A DNA stretch of 64,000 nt from VRUE01 sp963805455 (GTDB lineage: Bacteria; Actinomycetota; Thermoleophilia; Solirubrobacterales; 70-9). Below, piece after piece: positions 1 to 7,914 of this stretch (position 1 is its first letter; the number at the start of each line of letters is the position of its first letter). The notes beneath the pieces are model-generated. The model had not been told where the DNA came from and did no database searches. It was given only the letters and a program-made list of their open reading frames with translations. The position numbers and the translations under genes are program-made. Where the stretch lies: positions 310,001-374,000 of the forward strand of contig CAWDUJ010000001.1 of assembly GCA_963805455.1 (NCBI GenBank), given 5' to 3'.

Positions 1-1
1 C

Positions 2-25
2 TTCGCGCCGCGAGCAAAGCGCGAG
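2..25 (+). repeat. 5' repeat family A, copy 1 (cut by window edge)
   Basis: Right-hand end of a repeat whose fuller copies lie at 19010-19063 and 53928-53981. The arms TTCGCGC (2-8) and GCGCGAG (19-25) can pair as a short hairpin with one wobble at the base. It ends 8 nt before the ATG at 34, the same position relative to a start codon as in the other two copies. The left half is outside the window, so its length here is unknown. Confidence 0.6.
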
Positions 26-33
26 CCGGTGCC

Positions 34-279
34 ATGAGCCGGGCGAGGCGTGTCTACGCCCCGCGGGATGCCGCCGTCGAGGCGGGCGAGGACGGGGTGC
101 CGGTCGCGCTTGCGGGAACGGCGGTCGAGGGGGTCCGCGAGGAGTGGGTCGTCGAGGACCGCTGGTGGACCGCCGAGCCGCTGCGCCGCCACTACTACGA
201 GCTCGTCCTCGCCGACGGGAATTCCGCGACCGTCTTCCGCGACATGCGGACCGGGCGCTGGCACCGCCAGACGGCATGA
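34..279 (+). CDS. DUF6504 family protein
   Basis: Small soluble protein of 81 residues with no signal peptide or membrane segment. Its acidic-basic sequence with the WWTAEPLRRHYYEL core matches the DUF6504 proteins that sit between imuB and dnaE2 in many actinobacteria; the biochemical role is unknown to me. The stop overlaps the dnaE2 start by 4 bp (ATGA at 276-279), so the two are very probably co-translated as part of the DNA-damage mutagenesis cassette. The imuA'/imuB genes would lie to the left, outside the window. No strong Shine-Dalgarno is visible; the hairpin repeat at 2-25 occupies that place. Confidence 0.75.
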   Translation: MSRARRVYAPRDAAVEAGEDGVPVALAGTAVEGVREEWVVEDRWWTAEPLRRHYYELVLADGNSATVFRDMRTGRWHRQTA

Positions 280-3200
280 GCGGAGAGATCCCCTACGTCG
301 AGCTGCACGCTCACTCCGCCTTCTCCTTTCTCGACGGCGCCTCGACGCCGACCGAGCTCGCCGCCGCCGCCGCCGAGCTCGACTACCCGGCGATCGCCCT
401 CACCGACCACGACGGCGTCTGGGGGTCGATGGAGTTCGCCCACGCCTGCGGCGGGCTGGGGGTACGGCCGATCACCGGCGCCGAGCTGACGGTCGCGATC
501 GGTGGTCCGGATCTCGCCCACCTGACCCTGCTGGTCGAGACCGCCGCCGGCTACCGGAACCTCTGCCGCCTCCTCACCGCCGCCCACTCCCACACCCGAG
601 ACGGCCCCCAGCGCCGGGCCGGCCGGCCGTGGCTGGCGCTGGAGCGGGTGAAGGAGCGCGCCGAGGGCCTCGTCTGCCTCTCCGGCTGCGCTCGCGACGG
701 GGTGCTGGCGGGCCGTTGGGAGCGCGGCGAGCGGCCGCGGGCGGGGGCGCTCGGCGCCGAGCTGCTCGAGGCCTTCGGGGCCGAGCGCCTGCGGGTCGAG
801 CTGCAGCGGCCCTACGAGCGCCACGACCGTGCCCGCAACCGCTGGCTGGCGGGGCTGGCGGAGCGGTTGGGGGTGCCCTGCGTCGCCAGCGGCAACGTCC
901 ACTGCCACCACCGCTCCCGCGCTCGCCTCCAGGACGCGTTCGTCGCCGTCCGCAGCGGCGCCGGGCTGGAGGAGACCGAGCCGCTGCGGCGCGGAAACTC
1001 GAGCTCCGCTCTCGCCTCGCCGCAGGGGATGGCGCGCCGCTTCGCCGAGCACCCCGAGGCGGTGGCGGAGACGGTGCGGCTCTCCGAGCGGCTGCGCTTC
1101 AACCTCACCGCCGAGCTCGGCTACCGCTACCCGGGCGCCGAGGACGACGGCGCCGACCGCGACCTGGCCGAGGTCTGCCGGGCCCGGCTCGACGATCGTT
1201 ATGCGGGCTCCTCCGATCGGCGCGAGGCCGAGAGCCGGCTGGAGGAGGAGCTGAGGGTGATCCGACACCTCGGCCTCTCCGGGTTCTTCCTCCTGCACCG
1301 CGACCTGCTCGAGCTGGCGCGCGAGGTGGCGGTGCGGGTGCGGGGCCCGGGCTCGGCCCGGGCGGTGCTGCCGCCGGGGCGGGGGAGGGGCTCGAGCGTC
1401 AGCTCGATCGTCTGCTTCCTGACCGGGCTCTCCCACGTCGACCCGGTAAAGGCCGACCTCTTCGTCGCCCGCTTCCTCAACGAGGAGGTCTCCTCGATGC
1501 CCGACATCGACCTCGACTTCCCCCGCGATATCCGCGAGGTCCTGATCCCCGAGGTCCACCGCCGCTACGGGGCCGACCGCTCGGCGCTGGTCGCCGCCTT
1601 CCCCACCTACCGTCCGCGGGGCGCGGTGCGCGACCTCGGCAAGGCCCTCGGGCTGCCGCCGGGGGAGATCGAGCGGGTGGCGCGGATGGTCGGCTTTCAC
1701 GGCGAGGCCGGCGAGGTCGAGGGCCACATCCGGGCCGCGGTCGGCGCCGAGCGTGCCGCTTCCTCGCGATGGCGGGCGCTGGCGATGCTCTGCGCCGAGG
1801 CGATGGGCCTGCCCCGCCACCCCTCCCAGCACCCCGGTGGGATGGTGATCTCGACCCGGCCGCTGATCGATGTCTGCCCGGTGGTGCCGGCGGCGATGGA
1901 GGGCCGACAGACCGTCCAGTGGGACAAGGACTCCTGCGCCGACGCCGGCTTCCTCAAGATCGACCTCCTCGGGCTCGGGATGCTCTCCGCGGTCGAGCGC
2001 TGCGTCGTCGAGATCGAGCGGGTGCGGGGCAAGCGGGTCGACCTCTCGCGGATCCCACACGACGACGCCGAGACCTTCGACTCGATCCGGGCGGCGGAGA
2101 CGACCGGCGTCTTCCAGATCGAGAGCCGGGCGCAGATGCAGATGCTCCCCCGCACCCTGCCCGCCGACCTCGACGATCTCACCGTCCAGGTCGCCCTCGT
2201 CCGCCCGGGCCCGATCCAGGGCGGCGCCATCCACCCCTACATAGAGCGGCGCAAGCGGCTGCGCGAGGACCCCTCCTTCGAGGTCCCCTACGAACATCCG
2301 CTGCTGGAGCCGGTCCTGAGGGAGACGCTGGGGACGATCGTCTTCCAGGAGCAGGTGATCGAGGTGGCGATGGAGCTGGCGGGCTTCTCCTCCTCGGAGG
2401 CCGAGGGGCTGCGCCGGGCGATGAGCCGCAAGCGCTCCGAGGAGGCGATCCGTACGCACCACGAGCGCTTCGTCGCCGGAGCCGGGGCCCGCGGCGTTCC
2501 GGCCGAGGTCGCCGAGCGGGTCTGGCTCCAGATCCAGGGCTTCTCCGGGTTCGGGTTTCCGAAGGCGCACTCGGCGGCGTTCGGTCTGCTCGCCTACCAG
2601 TCGGCCTGGCTGCGGGTCCACTACGGCCCCGAGTTCCTCTGCGCGCTGCTGAACGAGCAGCCGATGGGCTTCTATCCACCCGACTCGCTCGTCCACGAGG
2701 CGCAGCGGCGCGGGGTCCGGGTCGCGCCCCCCGACGCCGGCCGCAGCGAAGTCCTCTGCCGGGTCGAGCGCGAGCGCGGCGGCCTGATCGTCCGGGTCGG
2801 GCTCGGCTACGTGAAGGGGGTTCGCGAGGAGGAGATGGAGGCGCTGGTCGCCGAGCGCGAGCGCGGCGGCCCCTACACCGGGATCGCCGACCTCGCGACC
2901 CGCTCCGGCGCCGGCCGCGACGGGCTCGAGCGGCTGGCCTGGGCCGGCGCCCTCGACGGCCTGCCGCGGCGCGAGGGCTACTGGCAGCTGGGGGTCGTCG
3001 GGGCCTCGCAGCCAGCGGGTGAGGGACGTCAGCTGCCGCTCCCGCTCGAGCCGCCGCCGGCGCCCGGGCTCGAGGGCCTCGACCGCTGGGAGACGACGGT
3101 CGAGAACTATCGCTCGACCGGGATCAACCTCGGCGAGCACCCGCTCTCGCTGCTCCGCGACGGGCTCGGCGAGGGGGTCCTCCGCAGCTCCGAGCTGGCG

Positions 3201-3581
3201 CGGGTCGAGGACGGCTCGACGGTCGAGGTCGCCGGCATGGTCGTCGCCCGCCAGCGGCCCGAGACGGCGAAGGGGATCACCTTCATGCTGCTCGAAGACG
3301 AGCGCGGGACGATCAACCTGATCGTCCCGCCGAAGGTCTACGACCGCAGCCGCCCGCTGGTCCGGGCGGCGCCGCTGCTGCGCGCCCGCGGCCGCCTCGA
3401 GCGCCGCGAAGGGGCGACCAACGTGATCGTCGCCGAGCTCGGCGCCCTCGAGCGCCGCGACCCGCCCCCCGGGGGCGCACCGGCCGCGCCCGACCCGACC
3501 CGCGCCGCCCGCGAACGCGCCGTCGCCGAGATCCGCGCGGTTGCCCCGGCCGGGCACAGCTTCGGGCGGCGAGGGCGCTAG
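276..3581 (+). CDS. dnaE2: error-prone DNA polymerase III alpha subunit DnaE2 (ImuC)
   Basis: C-family polymerase of 1101 residues, the usual DnaE2 size. In actinobacteria DnaE2 performs translesion synthesis with ImuB and ImuA' and causes damage-induced mutation. Seen here: an N-terminal PHP domain beginning near residue 9 (ELHAHSAFSFLDG); the polymerase palm with PDIDLDFP at residues 409-416, carrying the catalytic aspartates; a clamp-binding-like motif QLPLPL near residue 919; and a C-terminal OB-fold from about residue 980 (VEVAGMVVARQR). The start at 276 is chosen because it precedes the PHP motif directly and gives an ATGA overlap with the DUF6504 gene. No LexA-type box is visible because the promoter is outside the window. 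Confidence 0.95.
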   Translation: MSGEIPYVELHAHSAFSFLDGASTPTELAAAAAELDYPAIALTDHDGVWGSMEFAHACGGLGVRPITGAELTVAIGGPDLAHLTLLVETAAGYRNLCRLLTAAHSHTRDGPQRRAGRPWLALERVKERAEGLVCLSGCARDGVLAGRWERGERPRAGALGAELLEAFGAERLRVELQRPYERHDRARNRWLAGLAERLGVPCVASGNVHCHHRSRARLQDAFVAVRSGAGLEETEPLRRGNSSSALASPQGMARRFAEHPEAVAETVRLSERLRFNLTAELGYRYPGAEDDGADRDLAEVCRARLDDRYAGSSDRREAESRLEEELRVIRHLGLSGFFLLHRDLLELAREVAVRVRGPGSARAVLPPGRGRGSSVSSIVCFLTGLSHVDPVKADLFVARFLNEEVSSMPDIDLDFPRDIREVLIPEVHRRYGADRSALVAAFPTYRPRGAVRDLGKALGLPPGEIERVARMVGFHGEAGEVEGHIRAAVGAERAASSRWRALAMLCAEAMGLPRHPSQHPGGMVISTRPLIDVCPVVPAAMEGRQTVQWDKDSCADAGFLKIDLLGLGMLSAVERCVVEIERVRGKRVDLSRIPHDDAETFDSIRAAETTGVFQIESRAQMQMLPRTLPADLDDLTVQVALVRPGPIQGGAIHPYIERRKRLREDPSFEVPYEHPLLEPVLRETLGTIVFQEQVIEVAMELAGFSSSEAEGLRRAMSRKRSEEAIRTHHERFVAGAGARGVPAEVAERVWLQIQGFSGFGFPKAHSAAFGLLAYQSAWLRVHYGPEFLCALLNEQPMGFYPPDSLVHEAQRRGVRVAPPDAGRSEVLCRVERERGGLIVRVGLGYVKGVREEEMEALVAERERGGPYTGIADLATRSGAGRDGLERLAWAGALDGLPRREGYWQLGVVGASQPAGEGRQLPLPLEPPPAPGLEGLDRWETTVENYRSTGINLGEHPLSLLRDGLGEGVLRSSELARVEDGSTVEVAGMVVARQRPETAKGITFMLLEDERGTINLIVPPKVYDRSRPLVRAAPLLRARGRLERREGATNVIVAELGALERRDPPPGGAPAAPDPTRAARERAVAEIRAVAPAGHSFGRRGR

Positions 3582-3695
3582 GCGCTACGGTCCAGGTCCC
3601 GGAACCCAAGGGCGTGACCGGGGTCGTCGCGGGCAGAGGCGGCCGGCCCCCGCCGAACCGAGTTCGACTTCGCTGTCGGTCTGGGGCGGCAGGGG

Positions 3696-3884
3696 GTGGC
3701 CGTCCCGGTTCCCAGGGCCGGGAAGTACTTCGCATACGGCGGTGCAGGATTCGTGTTCACCGACAACGCGGCGCTCTCGCTCGGTCGTGGACCAAACGGC
3801 AATACCGAAATCTCCGCCCGGATGGCCGTCGACATGGAGGAGAAGCTCTGCAAGGCAAGCACGGGGCGCCTCTGTCCCGCGTGA
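3696..3884 (+). pseudogene. possible small CDS or 3' gene remnant
   Basis: This 345-base gap between dnaE2 and the next gene holds one plausible coding stretch. From a GTG at 3696 it reads 62 residues with mostly G/C third positions and ends at TGA 3882-3884. In the same frame the reading stays open and protein-like upstream to about 3660 (EFDFAVGLGRQG). The sequence (GKYFAYGGAGFVFTDNAAL) looks like the tail of a larger protein, so a gene remnant is as likely as a real small gene. I do not recognise the family, and no ribosome-binding site is evident. Confidence 0.25.
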
Positions 3885-3928
3885 GCGGTCGAGGTTAGGG
3901 CCGCATAGCGCACCTAACCTCGACCGCT
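3884..3928. terminator. palindrome family B, copy 1 (hairpin terminator-like)
   Basis: Perfect 16-bp inverted repeat: AGCGGTCGAGGTTAGG at 3884-3899 and its complement at 3913-3928, with a 13-nt loop. It overlaps the stop codon of the minus-strand Rossmann gene. The same arm sequence (GCGGTCGAGGTTAG) recurs at 44669-44711, again at the 3' end of a minus-strand gene. There is no U-tract, so it would act as a U-less terminator or mRNA-stabilising hairpin. Confidence 0.55.
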
Positions 3929-4832
3929 AGGCCGTTCCCTCTTCCTCCTCCAGCGCCAGGCGCAGGGCCTCGTCGAAGCTCTCCGGCTCGATCCCGAACG
4001 GCTCGGCCCCGCTCGGGTCGGTGACGACCGTCGCCGTTCGCAGCCCCTCGATCAGCGGTCTCGCGACGTTGGTGTCGACCGGAGTCACCAGGCCCAGCCA
4101 GAGCGAGGAGAGCGACGGGGTCAGCAGCGGCACCGCCAGCTTGCGCCGCGGCTTCATCCCCATCGCGATCGCCATCCGGTCGAGCATGTCGGCATAGGTG
4201 AGGACGTCCGGCCCGCCGATCTGGACCTCGCGGCCCTCGGACTCGGGCACCTCGGGGGCGCGGCGCAGGTACTCGACCACGGCGTCGATCCCGATCGGCT
4301 GGGTGTCGGTGCGAAGCCAGCTCGGGGCGACCATCACCGGCAGCCGGCTGACCAGGTAGCGCAGGGTCCGGTAGGACTCGCTGCCGGCGCCAACCACCAT
4401 CGCCGCCCTGAAGTAGGTCAGGGGCGGGCCGTGGGCTTCGAGGACCCTCGCCGTCTCGTGGCGGCTGCGAAGGTGCGCCGACCGGCTCTCCTCGCCGAGG
4501 CCACCGAGATAGACGATCCGGCCCACCCCCTCTTCCTTCATCCGCTGGGCGAAGTTGCGGGCCCCCAGGCGCTCGCGCTCGGCGAAGTCGCCGCCGCCCG
4601 CCATCGCGTGGACGAGGTAGTAGGCGACGTCGATTTCCTCTCCCGAACCGGCGAGGCTCTCGGCATCGGTGACGTCGGCGACGCGGAGCTCCGACCCGGC
4701 CCGCTCGAGGTGTTTCGCGCGCCCTGGGTCGCGGACGAGACAGCGCGGCGGCGCGCCGGCATCGGCCAGCGCGGCGGCCAGCCTGCCACCGACGAATCCG
4801 GTTGCTCCTGCGATCAGCGTTTTCGAGGCGAT
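3927..4832 (-). CDS. NAD(P)H-binding Rossmann-fold protein (atypical SDR/epimerase type)
   Basis: Atypical short-chain dehydrogenase of about 301 residues. The nucleotide-binding motif GATGFVGG is at the extreme N-terminus, followed by VRDPGRA and the VAYYLVHAM stretch, then a long C-terminal half as in DUF2867/NmrA-like proteins. Substrate unknown. Oddity: the first ATG/GTG/TTG in frame is at 4604, which would remove the whole Rossmann motif, while reading is open and clearly coding up to the divergent gene. I place the start at ATC 4832; CTG 4817 is the alternative. A TAATCA ends 7 nt before the ATC, similar to the leaderless arrangement of other genes here but not matching it exactly. The divergent SRPBCC gene starts 27 bp away. 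Confidence 0.75.
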   Translation of the reverse strand: MASKTLIAGATGFVGGRLAAALADAGAPPRCLVRDPGRAKHLERAGSELRVADVTDAESLAGSGEEIDVAYYLVHAMAGGGDFAERERLGARNFAQRMKEEGVGRIVYLGGLGEESRSAHLRSRHETARVLEAHGPPLTYFRAAMVVGAGSESYRTLRYLVSRLPVMVAPSWLRTDTQPIGIDAVVEYLRRAPEVPESEGREVQIGGPDVLTYADMLDRMAIAMGMKPRRKLAVPLLTPSLSSLWLGLVTPVDTNVARPLIEGLRTATVVTDPSGAEPFGIEPESFDEALRLALEEEEGTA

Positions 4833-4858
4833 GCAGGAATGATTACTCTCAATCGCCG

Positions 4859-5329
4859 ATGCGCACCCACCTCCTCGAGCGCAGCCAATCGGTCGGGGTC
4901 CCGGTCGAGCGGGCCTTCGGCTTCTACGGCGACACGCTCAACCTCGAGCCGATGACCCCGCCCTGGCTCCACTTCCAGGTCACGAACGACGGCCCGGTGA
5001 CGATGGAGCCGGGCGCCCTTCTCCACTACCGCCTGCGTCTGCACCGGGTGCCGATCCGGTGGACGACGAGGATCGAGAGCTGGGAACCGCCGAGGCGTTT
5101 CGTCGACACCCAGCTGAGCGGCCCCTACTCCCTCTGGGAGCACACGCACGACTTCGAGCCGGACGGGGACGGCGGCACCGTCATCCACGACCGGGTCCGT
5201 TACGCGATCCCCTACGGGCCGCTGGGGTCGCTCGCGCACGCGCTCTTCGTCCGCCGCGACCTCGAGCGGATCTTCGACTATCGGGCGACGGCCTTCGCGC
5301 GGCTGGTCGAGCTCGCTCCGGACCGCTAA
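4859..5329 (+). CDS. SRPBCC family (START/cyclase-like) protein
   Basis: Soluble protein of 156 residues with the SRPBCC pattern: an N-terminal strand (RSQSVGVPVERAF), the PPWLHFQV stretch, and a C-terminal helix (VRRDLERIFDYRATAF). Such proteins bind hydrophobic ligands; ligand-binding SRPBCC and polyketide-cyclase-like proteins of this type are often encoded beside Rossmann epimerases, as here with the divergent gene at 3927-4832. TACTCT ends 9 nt before the ATG, consistent with a leaderless transcript. The 3' end overlaps the converging cupin gene by 4 bp. Precise function unknown. Confidence 0.7.
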   Translation: MRTHLLERSQSVGVPVERAFGFYGDTLNLEPMTPPWLHFQVTNDGPVTMEPGALLHYRLRLHRVPIRWTTRIESWEPPRRFVDTQLSGPYSLWEHTHDFEPDGDGGTVIHDRVRYAIPYGPLGSLAHALFVRRDLERIFDYRATAFARLVELAPDR

Positions 5330-5763
5330 GCAGCCTGGCCGCCGCCGAGCTCGGGCGGCAGGGCTTTGAGGCCCCGCGGGTACTGCTCGCGGATCTGGTC
5401 CTCGCTCATCTCCAACGTGCTCGCCTCCTCGTTGGGGGTGCCGAAGATCAGCCAGAGCTGGCCGGCGTCGGTGTCGTTGAACGGCTGGCGGACCGTCTCG
5501 GGCTCGACCAGGACGGCACTCAGCGGCTCGAGGGTGAGGACGTCGTCGTCGACGTGCATCCGGCCGGTCCCCTCGAGGACGACGTAGAGCTCGACCGTCA
5601 CGCGGTGGCGGTGGAGGGTCGAGGCCTGGCCCGGCGCCAAGCGCCAGAGGCGGGCGCCGAGCGTCTCGGCCCCGAGCTGGCGGCCGAGGTCGGTGTTGAG
5701 GACGCCCATCTGGTTCGAGGGGCGCCAGAAGGCATCGGCGGCTGGGAGGACGGAGTACGTGAT
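5326..5763 (-). CDS. cupin domain-containing protein
   Basis: Single-domain cupin. The metal-site motif 1 is seen as HRHRVTVELYVVLEG; motif 2 is PFNDTDAGQLWLIF. Probably a small metal-binding enzyme or sensor; substrate unknown. The first canonical start is ATG at 5709, but the frame continues upstream in protein-like sequence (TYSVLPAADAFWRPSNQ) to a TAG stop at 5773-5775. In that extension the only start-like codon well placed is ATC at 5761-5763, lying 6 nt after TAGGGT. I therefore extend the gene to ATC 5763 (145 residues); with ATG 5709 it has 127. Confidence 0.7.
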   Translation of the reverse strand: MTYSVLPAADAFWRPSNQMGVLNTDLGRQLGAETLGARLWRLAPGQASTLHRHRVTVELYVVLEGTGRMHVDDDVLTLEPLSAVLVEPETVRQPFNDTDAGQLWLIFGTPNEEASTLEMSEDQIREQYPRGLKALPPELGGGQAA

Positions 5764-5769
5764 CGTCCG

Positions 5770-5775
5770 ACCCTA
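5770..5775 (-). promoter_or_regulatory. -10 hexamer of the cupin gene, supports an ATC start
   Basis: TAGGGT on the minus strand ending 6 nt before the ATC codon proposed as the cupin start. The identical hexamer occurs 7-8 nt before ATG/GTG starts at 17529, 51693, 61892 and 61946. By analogy the transcript would begin at or next to the ATC codon. Motif similarity only; no measured start site. Confidence 0.4.
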
Positions 5776-5796
5776 CTCACCCCTGGGATCTGAGAC

Positions 5797-6717
5797 TCAG
5801 GGTGCCGCGGCGAGCCAGCGGCGCTCCTTGGCGAGCATCACCGGCGTCGCCAGCAGGCTGCCGAGGCGGCGCTGCAGCCCTCGGGCCCGGGACCCCTGGG
5901 CCGCGGGCAGCAGCTTCGCCAGCTGGCGGTACTCGCGTGAGACCTGGCTCGAGCGGAAGACGTTCGCGATCGTCCCCAGCAGCTCCGCCGGCTCGGAGAC
6001 GGTGGTGCTCGCGAGCTCCTCGCCGGCGACGGTGATCCGCAGCTCGGCCGGATAGGAGCGGGGCGGGGGCGGCACCAGCGGGGCGGCGAGCGCGGCGCCG
6101 ACCGCGGCGGAGAGCTCGGCTCGGACCGTGCCCGGGTCCCGCGAGCGGGCCGCGTCGCGACCCTTGCCCTCCTTGGCCGTGACCAGGGCGGCGCTTCCGA
6201 GCTCGCCCTCGCCGAAGGTCTCGAGCATCCGGCTGTCGCCGCTGACCGCCAGCGCCGGGATCCCCTCGGCGGCGAGGCCCTGCGCGAACGCCTGGGCCTC
6301 GCAGAGCGACTCCCCGTCGAGCAGGACCTCCATTTCCCAGATGAAGGTGTGCGAGCAGAACCCGAGCTTGGTCGGAGTGCTCGCGTGGTGCCCGATCAGG
6401 ACGACCGCGTCGAGCTTGCCGCCGCCGGCCGCCTTGCTCATCGAGGGGTCGGCCTCGGTCAGCGCCAGGTCCGCGATCGGCCGAACCTCGACCCCGGCCG
6501 GCATCCGCTCGCGCTCGATATTGGTGCCGACCATGTGCCAGTCGCCGACGGTGATCCGCTCTGCGCCGCCATCGCGCAGAGCTGTCACCACCGCCAGCAC
6601 CTCGTCGGTCATCAGTCTCCGCCCCCGCGCGTAGGCGCCGGGGTGCGACGGCAGGCAATCGCGGTAATCCTCGATCCCCGCGATTCCCTCCATGTCGGTC
6701 GCGATCAGGACGTTCAC
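5797..6717 (-). CDS. M55 family D-aminopeptidase (DppA-like)
   Basis: Zinc-dependent peptidase family M55, whose founding member DppA of Bacillus releases D-amino acids from short peptides. Of 306 residues, the N-terminus carries the family hallmark IATDMEGIAGI followed by MTDEVLAVV and GDWHMVG, and the middle carries VLIGHHA (metal-ligand histidine) and HTFIWEME, all as in M55. It is slightly longer than the usual 270-280 residues because of a basic C-terminal tail. The GTG start at 6717 is set directly before the hallmark, and TAGGCT ends 8 nt upstream, indicating a leaderless mRNA. No signal peptide, so cytoplasmic; likely a peptidoglycan-peptide recycling enzyme (inference). Confidence 0.85.
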   Translation of the reverse strand: MNVLIATDMEGIAGIEDYRDCLPSHPGAYARGRRLMTDEVLAVVTALRDGGAERITVGDWHMVGTNIERERMPAGVEVRPIADLALTEADPSMSKAAGGGKLDAVVLIGHHASTPTKLGFCSHTFIWEMEVLLDGESLCEAQAFAQGLAAEGIPALAVSGDSRMLETFGEGELGSAALVTAKEGKGRDAARSRDPGTVRAELSAAVGAALAAPLVPPPPRSYPAELRITVAGEELASTTVSEPAELLGTIANVFRSSQVSREYRQLAKLLPAAQGSRARGLQRRLGSLLATPVMLAKERRWLAAAP

Positions 6718-6768
6718 GCGGCGCCAGCCTAGCCGGGGGCCACTGAGTCTGCGAGCATCACCGGGTCG

Positions 6769-7839
6769 ATGATCGACTTCCTGGTCAAGCGCGACGACTT
6801 TCGCCAGACCCGCATCGCCGAGTCGGACACCCCATCGCTGGTGGCCGGCCAGGCCCTGCTGCGGGTCGACACCTTCGGCCTCACCGCCAACAACGTCACC
6901 TACGCCGTCTTCGGCGACGGCATGAACTACTGGGACTTCTTCCCTGCCGAGGACGGATGGGGCCGGGTGCCGATGTGGGGCTTCGCCGAGGTCGAGGCAA
7001 GCGAGGCCGACGGGGCCGAGATCGGGACCCGGGTCTACGGATACCTTCCGCCCTCCTCGAGCCTGATCGTCGAGCCGGTGGCCGCCGATGGCGGCAGCTT
7101 CGTCGACGGCTCCGCTCATCGGAAACAGCTGCCCTCCGCCTACCACCGCTACCTGGCGACCGGATCGGATCCCTTCTACCGGGCGGAGACCGAGGTGGTG
7201 CAGATGCTGCTCCGTCCCCTCTTCTTCACCTCGTTCCTGCTCGACGACCTGCTCGCAGACGACGGGCTCATCGACCGCGGCCCGATCGTGATCTCGAGCG
7301 CCTCGAGCAAGACCTCGCTCGCGGCGGCGTTCCTGCTGAGCCGGCGCGACGGCGTCGATCTCGTCGGGCTCACCTCGGCCCGCAGCGCGGATTTCGTCGC
7401 CGAACGCGGCATCTACGACCGAGTGGCGGCCTACGAGACGATCGAGTCGCTCGGGGCCGGCCCGGCGACCTACGTCGACGTCTCCGGCGACGGCGACCTG
7501 CGGGCGGCGGTCCACTCCCACTTCGGCGACGGGCTGGTCGCGAGCATCGCCGTCGGCGCGACCCATTGGGAGGAGCTCGGCGCCGACGCCGGCGAGCTCC
7601 CGGGCCCGACGCCGGCCTTCTTCTTCGCCCCCGATCGCGTCACAAAGCGGACGGAGGACTGGGGCCGCGAGGTCCTCGAGGAGAGGGTCGCGGCGGCATG
7701 GCATCCCTTCTGCGAGTGGACGGGGGAGTGGCTGGAGACGATCCCGGGCACCGGGTTCGAGGCCGTCCAGAGCGCTTTTCTCGACGTCCTCGAAGGTCGG
7801 GTTGACCCCAGGCACGCCCACGTGCTCTCGCTCCGGTAG
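6769..7839 (+). CDS. DUF2855 family protein (zinc-free MDR-like fold)
   Basis: Protein of 356 residues matching DUF2855: FLVKRDDFRQTRI at the N-terminus, LTANNVTYAVFG, VPMWGFAEVEAS, a central ISSASSKTSLAAAFLL nucleotide-binding-like segment and HWEEL near the end. These proteins resemble the medium-chain dehydrogenase/quinone oxidoreductase fold; the reaction is not known to me. It stands alone, divergent from the M55 peptidase gene with a 51-bp gap, and lacks the close TANNNT hexamer that most neighbouring genes have. Confidence 0.8.
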   Translation: MIDFLVKRDDFRQTRIAESDTPSLVAGQALLRVDTFGLTANNVTYAVFGDGMNYWDFFPAEDGWGRVPMWGFAEVEASEADGAEIGTRVYGYLPPSSSLIVEPVAADGGSFVDGSAHRKQLPSAYHRYLATGSDPFYRAETEVVQMLLRPLFFTSFLLDDLLADDGLIDRGPIVISSASSKTSLAAAFLLSRRDGVDLVGLTSARSADFVAERGIYDRVAAYETIESLGAGPATYVDVSGDGDLRAAVHSHFGDGLVASIAVGATHWEELGADAGELPGPTPAFFFAPDRVTKRTEDWGREVLEERVAAAWHPFCEWTGEWLETIPGTGFEAVQSAFLDVLEGRVDPRHAHVLSLR

Positions 7840-7848
7840 CAGAACTTC

Positions 7849-7877
7849 TTCTTTTCCAGTCCTCCCGGGCCTATAGT
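7849..7877 (+). promoter_or_regulatory. possible promoter of the secreted-protein gene
   Basis: TATAGT at 7872-7877 with a poor -35 (TTCTTT, 7849-7854) at 17-bp spacing. Transcription would start near 7884, giving a leader of about 30 nt that contains a good GGGGAGG ribosome-binding site before the TTG start at 7915. Unlike many neighbours, this gene would therefore not be leaderless. Confidence 0.3.
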
Positions 7878-7914
7878 TGAGAATGTTCTTTCGTCGGGAC
7901 GGGGAGGTTCCGGG

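Noticed and set aside
195..3557. Very long open frame antisense to dnaE2
   Set aside because: A by-product of high G/C third positions; composition is Arg/Gly/Pro/Asp-rich with no domain, while the sense frame carries all DnaE2 motifs.
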